Positions 36,713 through 48,734 of a stretch of DNA of 64,000 nucleotides are shown here, piece by piece. Source of the DNA: Rhizomys pruinosus. Lineage: Eukaryota > Chordata > Mammalia > Rodentia > Spalacidae. The notes below the pieces were generated by a model. The model made no database searches. It saw only the letters and a list, made by a program, of their open reading frames with translations, and was not told the DNA's origin. The position numbers and the translations under genes were made by a program. How positions within the stretch are numbered: position 1 is the first letter of the stretch; every line of letters starts with the position of its first letter. The stretch is taken from assembly GCA_009823505.1 (NCBI GenBank), contig VZQC01002907.1, positions 1,106,254 to 1,170,253 of the forward strand, in the 5' to 3' direction.

Positions 36713-38096
36713 TCTTTTCATGATGGTATATGATTCACTAGTCACTTAGTTATCATTTATGATTTTATTAATTTTAGTTGACTTTACTTTTCATCTTGAG
36801 GCCGGGGGATAGAAGATGAGATTTAATGCTATGTTTTTACTCAGGATAGTTTGCAGTCTTTCTCTGAATACCTTTCTGTTCCATTAAGTTCCATGTTCAA
36901 TTGGACACTGTTGTTTCAAGGTTTATGCTGAGCTCTGGGAAAAATGAATATGAAAGTTTAGAGTGTTCCCTGTAGACGTCTTTGTGCACTAGGGCAATCT
37001 TTGACCTAGATAAATTATAATGCAACTAAAGATATAGTGGGAATGTATCCAAATATAGTCATTGTAATTGAAAATATAATGAAGTAAAAGGCAATGAATC
37101 TATCTAACTTATTGCCAAGCACAGCTTTGGAGCACAGTGAGCCCTCGTGTGGAATGCCCCCTATGTTGGAGACTGACTGGCTGACTGGGAGCTTTCCAGT
37201 ATGATAAGAGAGACTCTTATTGTGTGCCACTAATCTGGGGTGATCAAAATTTGATAGTTGAACTGTAAGTATTACTGAATACATGTCTCTTTGCATTTTA
37301 TGAAGTCTAAACCAAATCATCTTGAATTGGAGACCCCATATTTCATTCTGAGTGTAAAACATTTCAAATCTAAGCAAATGGTAATTAACACATGCCATGA
37401 TAATTATTAGCACCAAGAGTCTTTTGCATTATTTGTGTGGTAAACACTGAATATCTCTAATACATATAGCACTAAAGGAATCAAAGAAAGCAAAATATGA
37501 CCTGAAAAATTTTGGAGCTCCTGACTAACAATGGATCTAGATATATAAGCATCCACATTTTGAGAGAGAGTTACAGTTAAGGGAAATTACTTTTGAAAGG
37601 AAGAAAGGGGAATAATTAAGTCATACTTAAGTAGTACTAATCCCAACGTGGGCTTGCATAAAGGAGATACATCACCTTGATAACAAGCAGCATGTTTTCT
37701 AGAACTTTATTAATCATGAACTGGGAATAACTTTTGTTTCTTTGGGAGATTATGTTAGAAAGTAGGTCAGGTATCATAATGTTAATAAGCCAGGTTTCCT
37801 GTGAAGGATCAGCTATCCTAAGCTTCAGGAATTCATTACTGAAGGCTGCTACTGAGTGACTTGGGACTTAGAAACTTTTGATTGTCTATTCAAATTATGG
37901 GTAATGATCCCTGATGTTATTTTGCATGTAAAATTTTAGGGCAATATCTTCCAAGTTCTGCACTCAGATAGGAAGAAGGAATTATGTATGAAGGGCATTT
38001 TTTTCTTACTTATTTAAATGGGAAAACATTTAATAACTTTTTAAAGAATAGAGGCAATGATATTTAATGTATATAAACATAAAGCAATACATGTTG
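36713..38096 (+). other. MALRD1 intron, nothing recognised
   Basis: The longest stretch here with little repeat signature. A 133-codon minus-strand frame (37015-37416) starts MVLIIIMACVNYHLL. I see no domain, signal, splice logic or upstream promoter for it and leave it unannotated. Confidence 0.4.
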
Positions 38097-38285
38097 GGGG
38101 TAGAGAGATGGCTCATTGGTGAGGAGCACTGGCTATTCTTGCAGAAGACCCACATTTTAATCTTAGCATTCACAATGCTGCTAACTGTCCATAACTCCAG
38201 TTCCAGGAAATCCAGCACCCTCTTCTATATCACATGGGTGCATTTACATACATGCAGGCATAGCACTCATTCATATAAACAATTA
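38097..38285 (+). mobile_element. B2/B3-type SINE (older copy)
   Basis: Head 'gggggtagagagatggctcat', diverged boxes, 'catacatgcaggcatagcactcat' near the 3' end. Short A-rich end. Confidence 0.8.
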
Positions 38286-38324
38286 AGAATCACAGAAGGA
38301 AACTAAATGAAGTTAGAACTCTAA

Positions 38325-39275
38325 AAATACAAAGTTAGACCAAGAATGCAAACAAATTAAAATGACAGGAACAATAATAACTTAAAATATGAATGGACTA
38401 ACCTCTTTAGTCAAAAGACATAGGCTAGTCCAATGGATTAGGAAATGAAATCCATATTTCTGTTGTTTGAAATAAGCCCATCTCACTTTCAAGAACAGGT
38501 ACTATCTGAAGGTGAAAGGATAGAAAAAAATATTTCAAGCACATGGCACTAAGAATATAGAAGGAGTTGCAGTTCTAATATCTAATAAAATAGGCTTCAA
38601 CTATAATTAATCACAAGAAATAAAGAAGGCCACTTCATTCCTATCAAAGGAATAATTAACCAAGAAGATATTACAATCATGAACATATATGCACCAAACT
38701 CTGATGCACCCAATTTCATAAATACAATACTATAGGACATTAAGACATAAATTAATCCAAACACCTTAATAGTAGGGGACTTAAGTACCCCCACAGTCTC
38801 CTTTAGGCAGGTCAACTGGACAAAGAATAGACAGTGAGACATCTGAATTAAATAATACCATACATTAAATGGACCTAACAGACATCTACAGAATATTCCA
38901 CCCAAGCACCAAAGAATATACTTTTTATTCAGCTCCACATGGAACTTTCTCCCAAATCAACCACATACTGGTGCACAAAACAAACTTCAACTGAATATAA
39001 AAAAAAAAAAAGAAAGAATCCCATGTGTTCTATCAGACCACAGTGCAATAAAGCTTAAAACCAACACCAGAAGAAGCCCTAGTGGCTACATGATCTCATG
39101 GAGATTAAACAACACACTCTTTAATGATGAACGGGTCAAGGGAGAAATTAAGTAAGACATAAAAGTAATTCTGGAATTAAGCAGAAAGGACAATACACAG
39201 TAAAAAAAACCTCTCGGACACTTTAAAAGTAATTGTAAAAAGGAAGTTTATTGCTTACTTTGAAAAATCAGAAAG
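38325..39275 (+). mobile_element. L1 ORF2 endonuclease-region fragment
   Basis: Decayed ORF2 N-terminal sequence in sense: 'aatatgaatggactaacctc' (start of the endonuclease), 'gtaggggacttaagtacccc' (VGDFNTP position) and 'tatcagaccacagtgcaat' (SDHSA position). Multiple stops and indels, no 3'UTR. Confidence 0.85.
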
Positions 39276-39540
39276 AGCACAAAAAATGACAACATTGCAA
39301 CTCAAGACTCTTGGAAGACACCAAGCCTTCAAGGCTCTGATCTTGTTTTCACTCTCTTCACAAGGGCTTGGACAGCAAACATCATTAAGGAGTGTGTTTA
39401 ATCTCCATGAGATCATGTAGCTACTAGGGCTTCTTCTGATGTTGGTCTTAAGCTTTATTGCATTGTAGTCTGATAGAATGCATGGAATTCTTTCTTTTTT
39501 ATTTTGATTAAGTCTAATATACTGGTATTTCAATTTAAAG
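39276..39540 (-). mobile_element. Inverted L1 ORF2 fragment
   Basis: About 39380-39495 is the reverse complement of the segment at about 39015-39125 in the previous entry (shared complement of 'gtgtgtttaatctccatgag' and 'gtagctactagggcttcttc'), so the two form an inverted repeat with a loop of about 250 bp. Confidence 0.8.
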
Positions 39541-39837
39541 ATTATGGTTCTGAGGTCATGTCTAAGAAAGCTTGGAGACTAATTACTATATACTAAAATT
39601 TCCCTGGTTTCATTCTTAAATTTTTATTGTATTCATTACTAATTCTATATTACGTTATTAGCCTGTTTTGTTTATTTTTTTATAAGGCACAAGTTTTAAG
39701 ACAAGATTCCTTATTTGCCTACAGCATCCATTTATACCCACAATGTGTCCTGCCTTCATTTAATTGCTTTTCATGTTACTGATTTGTTACTTGATTATTT
39801 TTGTATGTTTGTTTATACAACTTGATTATAAGCTTTG
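39541..39837 (+). other. MALRD1 intron
   Basis: AT-rich; part may be an extension of the L1 fragment or old repeat. Nothing else recognised. Confidence 0.35.
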
Positions 39838-39852
39838 GTGAGGAATACTTTT

Positions 39853-40025
39853 TATTTCTTTTCAGTTTTACCCTTTTTTTGGTATTTTTGAGACAGGGTC
39901 TCCCTTTTAGTACCAGGTGTCCTGGAGCTCGCTTTGTAGACCAGGCTGGCCTTGAACCCACAGAGATCCACCTACCTCTGCCTCCCGAGTGCTGGGATTA
40001 AAGGCGTGCACCACCATGCCCGGAA
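39853..40025 (-). mobile_element. B1 SINE (ttttagtacc variant) inside an older B1
   Basis: Complement of B1 with the variant 'ctcccttttagtaccaggtg' and a tail that includes 'ggtaaaactgaaaa' on the minus strand. The duplication gtgaggaatactttt lies at 39838-39852 and 40026-40040. It landed in an older + strand B1, whose right part follows it. Confidence 0.93.
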
Positions 40026-40145
40026 GTGAGGAATACTTTTAATCCCAGCACTTGGGAAGTAGAGGCACATGGACATCTATGTGTTGAAAGTCATCTTGGT
40101 CCACAAACTGAGTTCCAGGCCAGATGCCAGACAAAGGCACCACCA
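40026..40145 (+). mobile_element. Older B1 SINE, right part
   Basis: Continues from the duplication as 'cttttaatcccagcacttgggaagtagaggcac', then diverges. The left piece of this B1 is just 'agctttggtgaggaatac' before the inserted B1. Confidence 0.65.
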
Positions 40146-41099
40146 TGTCTGCCTTGTATACTGTAGATTTTCTTTGTACATTACATATGAACATATGGAG
40201 GGTTATATGTCTTTCTGAAGTAAATGTCTTATATTTCTAGATATCTTCAGTGAGATAAATTGAGCTTAGAAATGTCATTTTCTGGAAATCTTTGTTTCAT
40301 ACTTCTATGCCCTTAATAAACATAAAACTGTTCAAATTATCTGTAGTTTATTTTATACATTTGTGTTGTGGAAGAAATTGGTTCATTCAATCCAATATGT
40401 CAATTTTACATATTTATAGAATCTACCATAGTTTGATTTGCTTCAAGAACCATAATATCCCCTCCTTTGTTTCCGCTTTGAATATTTTTTGTTTCTTTGA
40501 TGTTAGCTTTTAAATAGAGTATGAAAATATGGAAATAATGAAAAAATGAAGCCATCATAAAAGAAGCTATTAATCCGCTATAGATATACATACAAGCAAT
40601 TAGTCAAAGTGCAGGTAATTAACTATGAAATAGTTGTAGAGTTGGAGAGGCTCTTGGAAGTTATTTGAGCTCTTTGAAACTATCTAACACTAAAACTTCT
40701 GTGAAGGATTTATTTTTACTGTATTGTAATCAAACTTATTTTATCCTTTGCATTCTAACATTTGTTCCATTCTATTAAAATATAAGAACGCCTCTAGGAC
40801 ATGTTTATTGATAAACCAAACTCAGTATCTACTAAATTGTTTTTAAATATATTGACAAACGAAGTGCCAATCAATAAAGAGATCATTTCCATAATGTCTG
40901 TGACTTGGAAGACAGTGGAGAAGAGACAATTAAGTCATATTTGAATACTTCCATAAGAGAGAACATACTGTCTCACACAATAAATATATCTTGTCTGTCA
41001 GGCTTCTTTATTGTAATAACATCTTTTTCCTGAATCACTGTTTCCATATGTTTTCTGCTATAGCCTTTTTATTGCTGTTGTTTCATTTGGTTTGTTCTT
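40146..41099 (+). other. MALRD1 intron, nothing recognised
   Basis: AT-rich intron. Short frames at 40292-40591 on both strands are unsupported. Confidence 0.4.
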
Positions 41100-41258
41100 T
41101 CATTTGTTTGGATTTTTAGACAAGATTTCCCTGTAGCCCCATCTGTCCTAGAATTCACTATGTAGATCAGGCAGGCTTCAATATCACAGAAGTCCATCTG
41201 CTTCTGCCTCTGATTCTTGAGTGCTGGGATTAAAGGTATGTGCTACCATACCTGGCAT
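41100..41258 (-). mobile_element. B1 SINE (diverged)
   Basis: Complement of B1: 'agacaagatttccctgtagcccc ... cttgagtgctgggattaaaggtatgtgctaccatacctggc'. Confidence 0.85.
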
Positions 41259-41930
41259 TGCTAAGCCTTTTTAATGAGATTTCCTGAAGCTTTCAATTCT
41301 TGGTAATGAAATTTATGTATTGGAAATAGATAATAGCAGATACACACACACATACACACAATCAGCATATATCACACGCCTTTAAATGTCCTTTCTAAAA
41401 TTCTTCATAAGTCCAGGTATTCTTGAATCCTGTAACAGCATCTTACAGGTATAGATTTAAACTTTTATAGTGTACTATTTACATCATTGAATGATTTTAA
41501 TTTTTAACTTGCTCTTTAACTATCCAGAAAATGCTGCAACAATCTAATTTTTAGACCATCACCATTGATCACTGTTACTTTTGATTATCACAGAAAATTC
41601 ACACAGCCTAAGCATTTTAACAATTTGTATGCTTTTTATTAGTCTTGTGCTGATTGTGTCCATGAATGATCAAGATGTGTTTGAATAGAGAAAGTTCCAG
41701 ATGTTAAGGAACTGCAGAATTGCTTACAAAGATCCAAAGGCAAGAGGGATCCTTATGACTGGTGTAGTTTGCCTGTCAGGAACATTTGGTTTGAGGTTCA
41801 GACATAGCTACAAATGACTGAAAAGAGACAACTGGGGCACTGGGAACCTGGGAAAATAAGTTTGAGCTTTAACTTGATAGTGACAGGAGTCAAATAAACG
41901 GTGGGCAAAGAGCAGTGATACCAAACTTGA
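41259..41930 (+). other. MALRD1 intron; short (CA)n near 41341-41361
   Basis: A short imperfect CA tract; otherwise no feature recognised. Confidence 0.4.
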
Positions 41931-41931
41931 G

Positions 41932-42064
41932 GCTTTTTAAATATTTTTATTGGTTTTGTGCATTTCATACAATATTTCTCAGTCCAGTTTAGAGTCATTC
42001 CCCTTTCCATGCCCTCCACTCCACCTGAGTTCATGTATTCTGCCATCTTGTTTCTTATTCTGAG
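41932..42064 (-). mobile_element. L1 3' end fragment
   Basis: T-rich left end, then 'gtgcatttcatacaatattt' and 'catgcc' pyrimidine block: a short L1 3'UTR end, directly abutting the next L1. Confidence 0.75.
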
Positions 42065-44520
42065 TCTTTTTTAAAGTTTTTAATATAATTTTTATTGATG
42101 TTTTGTGTATTTCAGACATCACTATTCAGTTCAATTTAGGCATATTTCCCTTCCCCTAACCCCACTGCAGAATCATGCATTCTGTCATAAATGTCCTGCA
42201 TCTTTGAGTCTTTTTTATGTTTAGGAATTCATGTTTTCCTCCTTTAATTTTATATTACTCTAAAATATGAATATATGCTTTCCACCCATACACAGTAATT
42301 ACAGAGTTTGAAAATAAGTGGTGGGTCTAATCTAGAGCCTGTTGAGAGATTTACATTATAATGACATAGTTGCTTTCAGATAAACAGAAATATAACAATG
42401 GTGTTTTTCAGTATGTCTTTCAAATGGGGATTTGGTGTTAGCATCCAAAAATGAGGGAAACCATTTGCCATTTGTTTTTCTGGGACTATGTTACAACACT
42501 TAGCATAACGTCTTCGAGTTCCATCCATTTACCTGCAAAGTTCATGATGTCATCTTTCTTTACTCCTGAATAGTACTCCATTCTGTAGATGTACTCCATT
42601 GTGTATATGTACCATATTTTTGTCATCCACTCATCTGTTGAGGAGCATTTAGGTTGGTTCCAGCTCTTCGCTATTGTGAAGAGAGCTGCAAAAAACATGG
42701 ATACGCATGTATCTTTGCGTCAGGATGAGTCTTTTTATACCCAGGAGTGGTATGAATGGGTCAGGTGTTAGACTCATTCTGAGTCTTTTAAGGGTTCTCC
42801 ACACTGCTTTCCATAATGGTTGTACAAGTCTCCATTCCCACCAGCAGTGGATTAGTGTTCCCCTTTCCCCACAACCTCTCTAGCATTTGGTGTCTTTGGT
42901 TTTCTTGAACTTAGCCAGTCATATCGGAGTGAGATGATATCTGAGAGTGGTTTTATTTTGCATTTCCTTTATTATTAATGATGTTGAACACTTTTTATTA
43001 ATTTTTATTTATTTCTGTATGTGTTTGAATGTACTGTCTGCATGCAAGTCTGTGCACCCGTGTCGTGCAACGCCGCGGAGTTCAGAAGAGGGTCTCGGAT
43101 TCCCCTGGAAATGGAGTTCTCCTGGAATTGGAACTTCAGACGGTTCTCAGCCGCCATGTGGGTGCTGGGGATCGAACCCGGGTCCTCTGTAAGAGCGGTT
43201 GGCGCTCTTAACCGCTAGGCCATCTCTCCAGCCCTGATGTTGAACACTTTTTAAGATGTTTCTCAGCTGTCTTTAATTACTCACTGGTGAAGTCTCTGTT
43301 CGGCTCTTTAATCCATCTTTTAAGCAGGTAATTTGTTTTCTTCTTTGTTTTTATTTTTTGTGTAGTCTATATATTCTGGATGTTAATGCTCTGTCAGATA
43401 TATCAATGGTGAAGATTTCCTCCTACTCTGGGTTTTCTCTTCAACTCCTTGATTCTTTCTTTTGCTGTCCAGAAGCTTTTGAGTTTGATGAGGTACCATT
43501 TGTTAACTGTTGACCTTACTTCCTGTGCAGCTGCTGTCTGATTTAGAGTCTTTTCCTACTCCTATGTCTTATAGGTTGTTATCAACTTTTTCTCCTATCA
43601 CCTTCAGGGTTTTGGGTTTCACGCTGAGATCCACTTGGAGTTGATTTTTATACAAAGTGAGAGGTAGGGGTTTAATTTTGTTTTTCTACAAATGGTGATC
43701 CAGTTTTGCCAACACCATTTGCTAAAGATGCTATCCTTCCTTTATTGAGGTTTTTTTTTTTTTTTTGCCCCTTTGTCAGATATGAGGTGGCTGAAATTGT
43801 ATGAGCTCAAGTTTGGATCTTCAGTTTTGTTCCATTGGTCAACAGGTCTGTTTTTGTGCCAGTACCAGGCTGTCTTTATGACTATGGCCCTGTAATATAG
43901 ATTGAAGTAAGGTAGAGCAATCCCCCCTGTATTGCATTTTTCTCTCAGGGTTGATTTAGCTATTCGAGATCTTTTGTTTTTCCATATGAATTTAAGGATT
44001 TTTTTTCCCCAAGTCTGAAGAAGGTCATTGCATTGAATCTGTATATTAATTTGGGTAAAATGGACATTTTTTACTATATTAATTTTTCCAATCATGAGCG
44101 TGGGAGGTCTTTCCATCTTTCGATGTCAATTCAAATCTCCTTCTTCAGGGGTTTCAAATTTTTGTTGTAGAGACTTTTGTTATGAGCTTTTTTCCCATGT
44201 CATTTTTTCTTTGTGTCTTTGGCATGTGGATTTGTTTGTTTATTTGCTTCTTTGTAGTACTGTGCCTGCTAGGTCCTCTGCACCACAGCTCCACAAGGTT
44301 GAGGGGGAGGTTGTGTTGCTACTTTGAGCTGCATGCCTGTTGGCCAAACCTCCATGGTGGAGGAGGAGGGGTGCACAAAGCCCCAAGGCAGGCAGGGGCT
44401 CCCCTGGGCACACGCTGGTGTTGTGTGGGCCACAGGTGTACATCCACTCATGCCACAAGCTGAGCACAAGCTGGTGTTGTGCTGCTTGTGCATTTAACCC
44501 TGCCCCCATGGCACACTCGA
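42065..44520 (-). mobile_element. Antisense L1: 5'UTR-like block joined to mid-ORF2
   Basis: 3'UTR at 42065-42450; ORF2 from its C-terminus (42486-42700) back to about residue 785 by comparison with the intact copy (KNFKPLKKE position, about 44150-44175). The frame at 43742-44116 is an ORF2 remnant. From about 44180 the sequence changes to 'catgtcattttttctttgtg ... ctttggcatgtggat', which matches the 5' portion of the L1 at 28770-28810, and then to a GC-richer block to 44520. So the 5' region is joined straight to the second half of ORF2. A B2 lies at 42998-43234. Confidence 0.75.
42998..43234 (-). mobile_element. B2 SINE, long form, in an L1
   Basis: Very well preserved B2 with B box complement 'gggatcgaacccggg'. 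A perfect 19-bp duplication tgatgttgaacacttttta at 42979-42997 and 43235-43253. Among the youngest SINEs here. Confidence 0.95.
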
Positions 44521-44525
44521 ACCCT

Positions 44526-44784
44526 TTTTTTTAATTTTTATTTTATTTTATTTTATTTATTTCTGTATGTGTATGAATGTACTATCTGCATGCAAGTTTG
44601 TGCACGCGTGTCGTGCAATGCCGCGGACGTCAGAAGAGGATGTCGGACTCCCCTGGAACTGGAGTTTTCCTGGAATTGGAGTTTCAGACAGTTCTCGGCC
44701 GCCATGTGGGTGCTGGGGATCGAACCCGGGTCCTCTGTAAGAGCGGTCAGCGCTCTTAACCGCTAGGCCATCTCTCCAGCCCCC
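44526..44784 (-). mobile_element. B2 SINE, long form
   Basis: Complete B2 with T-rich left tail (ttattttattttatttattt), duplicated body and intact B box. The flanking words cacactcgaaccctt (44512-44526) and cacactggaaccctt (44821-44835) also repeat on either side of the B2 plus an extra A/T-rich spacer. Confidence 0.93.
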
Positions 44785-44820
44785 TTTTTTAAAAAAAAAA
44801 TTTATTTTATTTTATTTATT

Positions 44821-46255
44821 CACACTGGAACCCTTATAGTTTTTATATGTAAAGGTTTATTGCTTTGGGGAGAAGCTTACCATTTCAGTCAGTTCTTTGT
44901 CCCAGTCCTTTTGTTGTTATTGTTCCCTCCAGTTTGTATTTTTCCAAAATATGCATATATATGTATATGTCACATATATACCAAAATTATGATGTCTGAA
45001 AACAAAACTGTTCATTCCAAATCATGTTTCAGAATTCATGTTTTCAATTTTAATTTTATATTACTCTAAAATATGCATACATACCACATATACTAAAATT
45101 ACAAAGTCTGAAAATAACTGGTAAGATAATTGTGGAGCCCATTAAGGGATTCATATTATAAGAGCACAGTTGCTTTCAGATAAAAGGAAACATAACACTA
45201 ACATTGCTCAGTTTGTCTTACAACTAGGGATTTGACGCTAGCATCTACAAATGAGGGATACCCTTCATCGTTTATTTTTCTGGGACCATGTTACTTCAAT
45301 TAGCATAATGGCTTCTAGTTCCATCCATTTACCTGCAAAGTTCATGATGTCCTCCCTCTTTACCACTGAATAAAACTGCATTGTGTAGATGTAGCACATT
45401 TTCTTTATCCACTCATTGGTTGCAGGGCACTTGGGTTGCTTCCAGCTCTTCACTATGGAAAGCAGTGTGGAGAACCCTTAAAAGACTCAGAATGAGCCTA
45501 CCACCTGACCCAGTCATACCACTCCTGGGTCATCAAAGATTCATTCTACCACAAAGATACATGCGCATCCATGTTTATTGCAGCTCTCTTCACAATAGTG
45601 AAGAGCTAGAACCAACCCAAATGGCCCTCAACAGACGAGAGGACAAAAATGTGGTACATCTACACAATGGAGTGCTATTCAGTGGTAAAGAAAGATAACA
45701 TTATGAACTTTGCAGGTAAATGGATGGAGCTCGATGCCATTATGCTGAGTGCAATAACACAGTCCCAGAAAGACAAACAGAAAATGGTTTCCCTCATTTG
45801 TCGATGCTAACACCAAATCCCCCAGATGAAAGGCAAGCTAAATGACATTATTGTTATATTTCTGTTTATCTGAAAGAAACTATGTTGTTATAATGTGAAT
45901 CTCTCAATGAGCTCTAGAATCCACCCACCATATTTTCAGACTCTGTAATTACTGTATATGGATGGAGAGTGTGTATCCATATTTTAGAGTAATATAAAAT
46001 TAGTGGAGGAAAAATGTGAATTCCTAAACATAAAAAAAGACTGAGAGAAAGATGCAGGACAGTTATGGCAGAATGCATGATCTGGGGTTGGGTGGGGGGA
46101 AGGGAAAGGGGAATATGCCTGAACTGAATTGAAAAATGATGTATGAAATACACAAAACATCAATAAAAATATAAAAAAGAGAAAGCTGCAATAAACATGG
46201 ATGAGTCTGTATCTCTGCGGTAGGATGAGTCTTGTGGGTGTATACCCAAACATGA
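44821..46255 (-). mobile_element. Antisense L1 3' part, split by a sense L1
   Basis: 3'UTR and ORF2 C-terminal sequence at 44821-45455 (complement of QKNKR near 45270 and YIYTMQFYSVV near 45375). It then resumes after the inserted L1 as 'gagaaagctgcaataaacatggatgag ... gtgggtgtatacccaaac' to about 46255. All frames are broken. Confidence 0.8.
45456..46175 (+). mobile_element. Sense L1, 5' truncated, inserted into an antisense L1
   Basis: Begins 'ggaaagcagtgtggagaaccc' in the ORF2 C-terminal region, passes the last codons near 45790 and carries a 3'UTR with polypurine tract (46085-46115) and 'catcaataaaaatataaaa' tail. With the flanking antisense copy it forms long inverted-repeat arms. Confidence 0.85.
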
Positions 46256-47040
46256 GTTTTAGAAGCAGCAGCGTGAGAATATGGTGTGGGAACAACTTCA
46301 GACATGCAGAATCACAGGGATATGATATGAGTACTCTTTTAAAGAGGCAATTGTGCCAGGTGTTTTCAGTGAAAATAAAGTTAACATATAGGGAAAAGGA
46401 ACCTGCATATATGGTGATCTGTGAACTATAAAAGATTTCTGGGTTGGCAAGGTTATGACTGGCAGTTTTATTCATTGGCCTTTAGTTAAAGAAGGATAAA
46501 GAAGCTTTAAAGGTCTAAAATTTATGTATCAGTTTATACTTAACAACTATGTAATATATAGTAGAGTTGTGTCTGGCAAAGAGCTATGAGACCTCAGGCT
46601 TGAGTAGGAACTTTCTGCAGGGTGTGCAATACATACACTTTCAGTGGATCAACAGACACTTTCAGTGGATCAACAGATTGAATCCTTCCTAACCCTACCA
46701 GCATTAAGATGAAGGTGCTTACAATCATGATGAAGGAGAGCAGAACACTGCTCTAGATAGCACAAAGGACACATGTCTTCTGATCCTGGATATGCAAAGG
46801 TTACATAACATGATGATTAAGAAATTTCTATTGAATTTAATGACAAGAAGGAAACTGGTAATCAGTAAATGCTACTTTTTTCCAATTAATAGAAATTGGG
46901 AATTTTTAATTTTGTAAAATTTCCTCATTGAGTTGTCAAACATCTCATGCTACAACATGCTGACACTCATTTATCTTAAGCTATTTACATTTTACATTTA
47001 AAAACATGATTTGGGACTAACAATAAATTGCTATTGCTAT
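46256..47040 (+). other. MALRD1 intron, nothing recognised
   Basis: Includes a 21-bp direct repeat containing 'acactttcagtggatcaac' at about 46635-46675. No other feature. Confidence 0.4.
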
Positions 47041-47455
47041 GTGTGCTGGATAGCTTTAGTGTCAACTTGACACACCTGGGTTGAGGGAGCCTCAATTGGG
47101 GAATTGGCTCCATTGGATTGGCCTGTGGCCACATCTGTGGAGTATTGTCTTGATGGTTGAGCAGTGTGGGAGGGCCCAGCCCACAATGAGTAGTGCCACC
47201 CTGGGCAGGTGGTTGTGTACGGTATAAGAAGGCAGACTGGGCATGAGCCAGGAGAGCAAGCCAGTGAACAGCATTCCTCCATGGCCTGTGCTTCAGCTCC
47301 TGCCTCCAGGTTCCTGCCCTGAGTTCCTGTCTTGGGTTCCCTAAGTGATGAACTGTGACCCAGGAGATGTAAGCTGAATAAACCCTTTCCTCCCCAAGTT
47401 GGTGTCGGTCAGAATGTTTTGTCACAACAATGGAAGACAAACTAGAACACTATGC
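47041..47455 (+). mobile_element. Rodent DNA-transposon copy (URR1-like)
   Basis: Well-preserved copy of a common rodent repeat: 'gctggatagctttagtgtcaacttgacac', 'gggagggcccagccca', 'ggttcctgccctgagttcctg', 'gctgaataaaccctttcctcccc'. The family name (hAT-Charlie URR1) is from memory and tentative. The 151-codon minus-strand frame across it is a by-product. Confidence 0.6.
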
Positions 47456-47537
47456 TTTCTGTCAATTACTGAGCCTATCAAACTAATATACTTAGCATAA
47501 ACAGAAAATGTGGTTACATATTCTCCAAATAACATTC

Positions 47538-47781
47538 TTTTTTATTTTATTTTATTTATTTCTGTATGTGTATGAATGTACTGTCTGCATGCAAGTCTGT
47601 GCACCCGTGTCGTGCAATGCCATGGAGGTCAGAAGAGGGTGTTGGATTCCCCTGGAACTGGAGTTCTCCTGGAATTGGAGTTTCAGACAGTTCTCGGCCA
47701 CCACGTGGGTGCTGGGGATCGAACCCGGGTCCTCTGTAAGAGCAGTCGGCGCTCTTAATCACTAGGCCATCTCTCCAGCCC
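47538..47781 (-). mobile_element. B2 SINE, long form, with target-site duplication
   Basis: Complete, very similar to the copies at 42998 and 44526. The duplication ccaaataacattc lies at 47525-47537 and 47782-47794. Confidence 0.95.
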
Positions 47782-47858
47782 CCAAATAACATTCGTTAAC
47801 TGAATGTATTTTCAAGTCAAATGTATTTTCCTATCCATATGAAAGAGAAAATATCATT

Positions 47859-47859
47859 A

Positions 47860-47906
<47 letters not shown>

Positions 47907-47907
47907 T
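47859..47907. repeat. (ATCT)n microsatellite
   Basis: About 12 tetranucleotide units. Confidence 0.95.
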
Positions 47908-48734
47908 TTGTACATATCAATGGTGAATATAAAATGGCTACATTTCTTAGTAGCATAAACTAGTTTTTAACATTTTGAGGGAGAAATTCTTTTCTTATAA
48001 TTTTAACAAAAGAAGACTATATGTTTTTTCCCGGGCAATCACTTTCCTAAAGTAAGAAACAGTATCACATAAAGTAAGGGAAGATTTATTTTCTATCATA
48101 ACAATAGTGAAGTCCATCGTGCCAAGTTGGAGTACAGGGGCAGGGTAGGGATACAGCCAGGAAGATCACAGGGATTATTATGTCAATATTGGTGTCCTGG
48201 GCTGTTGTTTTGATTGTTTATATATTTAATTCATTGAAGAGTCAGAAGGCCTAGAAAAAGGCTGATTAATGATTTTACCTTATTTTAAGAGCTCATAGTA
48301 TAGTCTCTTAAGTACTGGAAAATGCTACATGAACAAGACAGGGCTCCAGAGAGACTTTGAAGCCACTTAAATCTAATGGATTATCAGAAGATATCACATG
48401 GTCAATCGGAACTATCTCAGGGAGACCTCATGATCAATCAAAGATATTTCAGATAGATCTCCCAATCAATCAGAAAGATTTTGAAGATATTTAGAAGTAG
48501 GAAGCTTGAAACATCAACTGAAAGTGAATCTAAATTTAAATAGTGTTTTGTCATAAAATACGAGGGTTAGAGATTTAGGTCAGTGGTAGAGTACTTGTGT
48601 AGCACTCACAAAGCCCAAGGATAGGGTGTTGGGAAAGAAAAGAATATTCCCTGAAGTAGATGTAGTAAAAAGTAATAATATAAATATGAGTCAAAGGAAG
48701 TCATTGGAAAATATAGACAACTTGGGTTAAAAGG
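47908..48734 (+). other. MALRD1 intron, nothing recognised
   Basis: Unique-looking intron; no exon or repeat recognised. Confidence 0.4.

Noticed and set aside
37015..37416. 133-codon minus-strand open frame in the intron
   Set aside because: Longest open frame outside recognised repeats, but AT-rich, hydrophobic by composition, with no domain, splice or promoter evidence.
43742..44116. 124-codon minus-strand frame as a separate gene
   Set aside because: It is a decayed L1 ORF2 segment ([19 protein letters not shown] motif).
46985..47440. 151-codon minus-strand open frame
   Set aside because: It is the antisense translation of a dispersed rodent DNA transposon copy.
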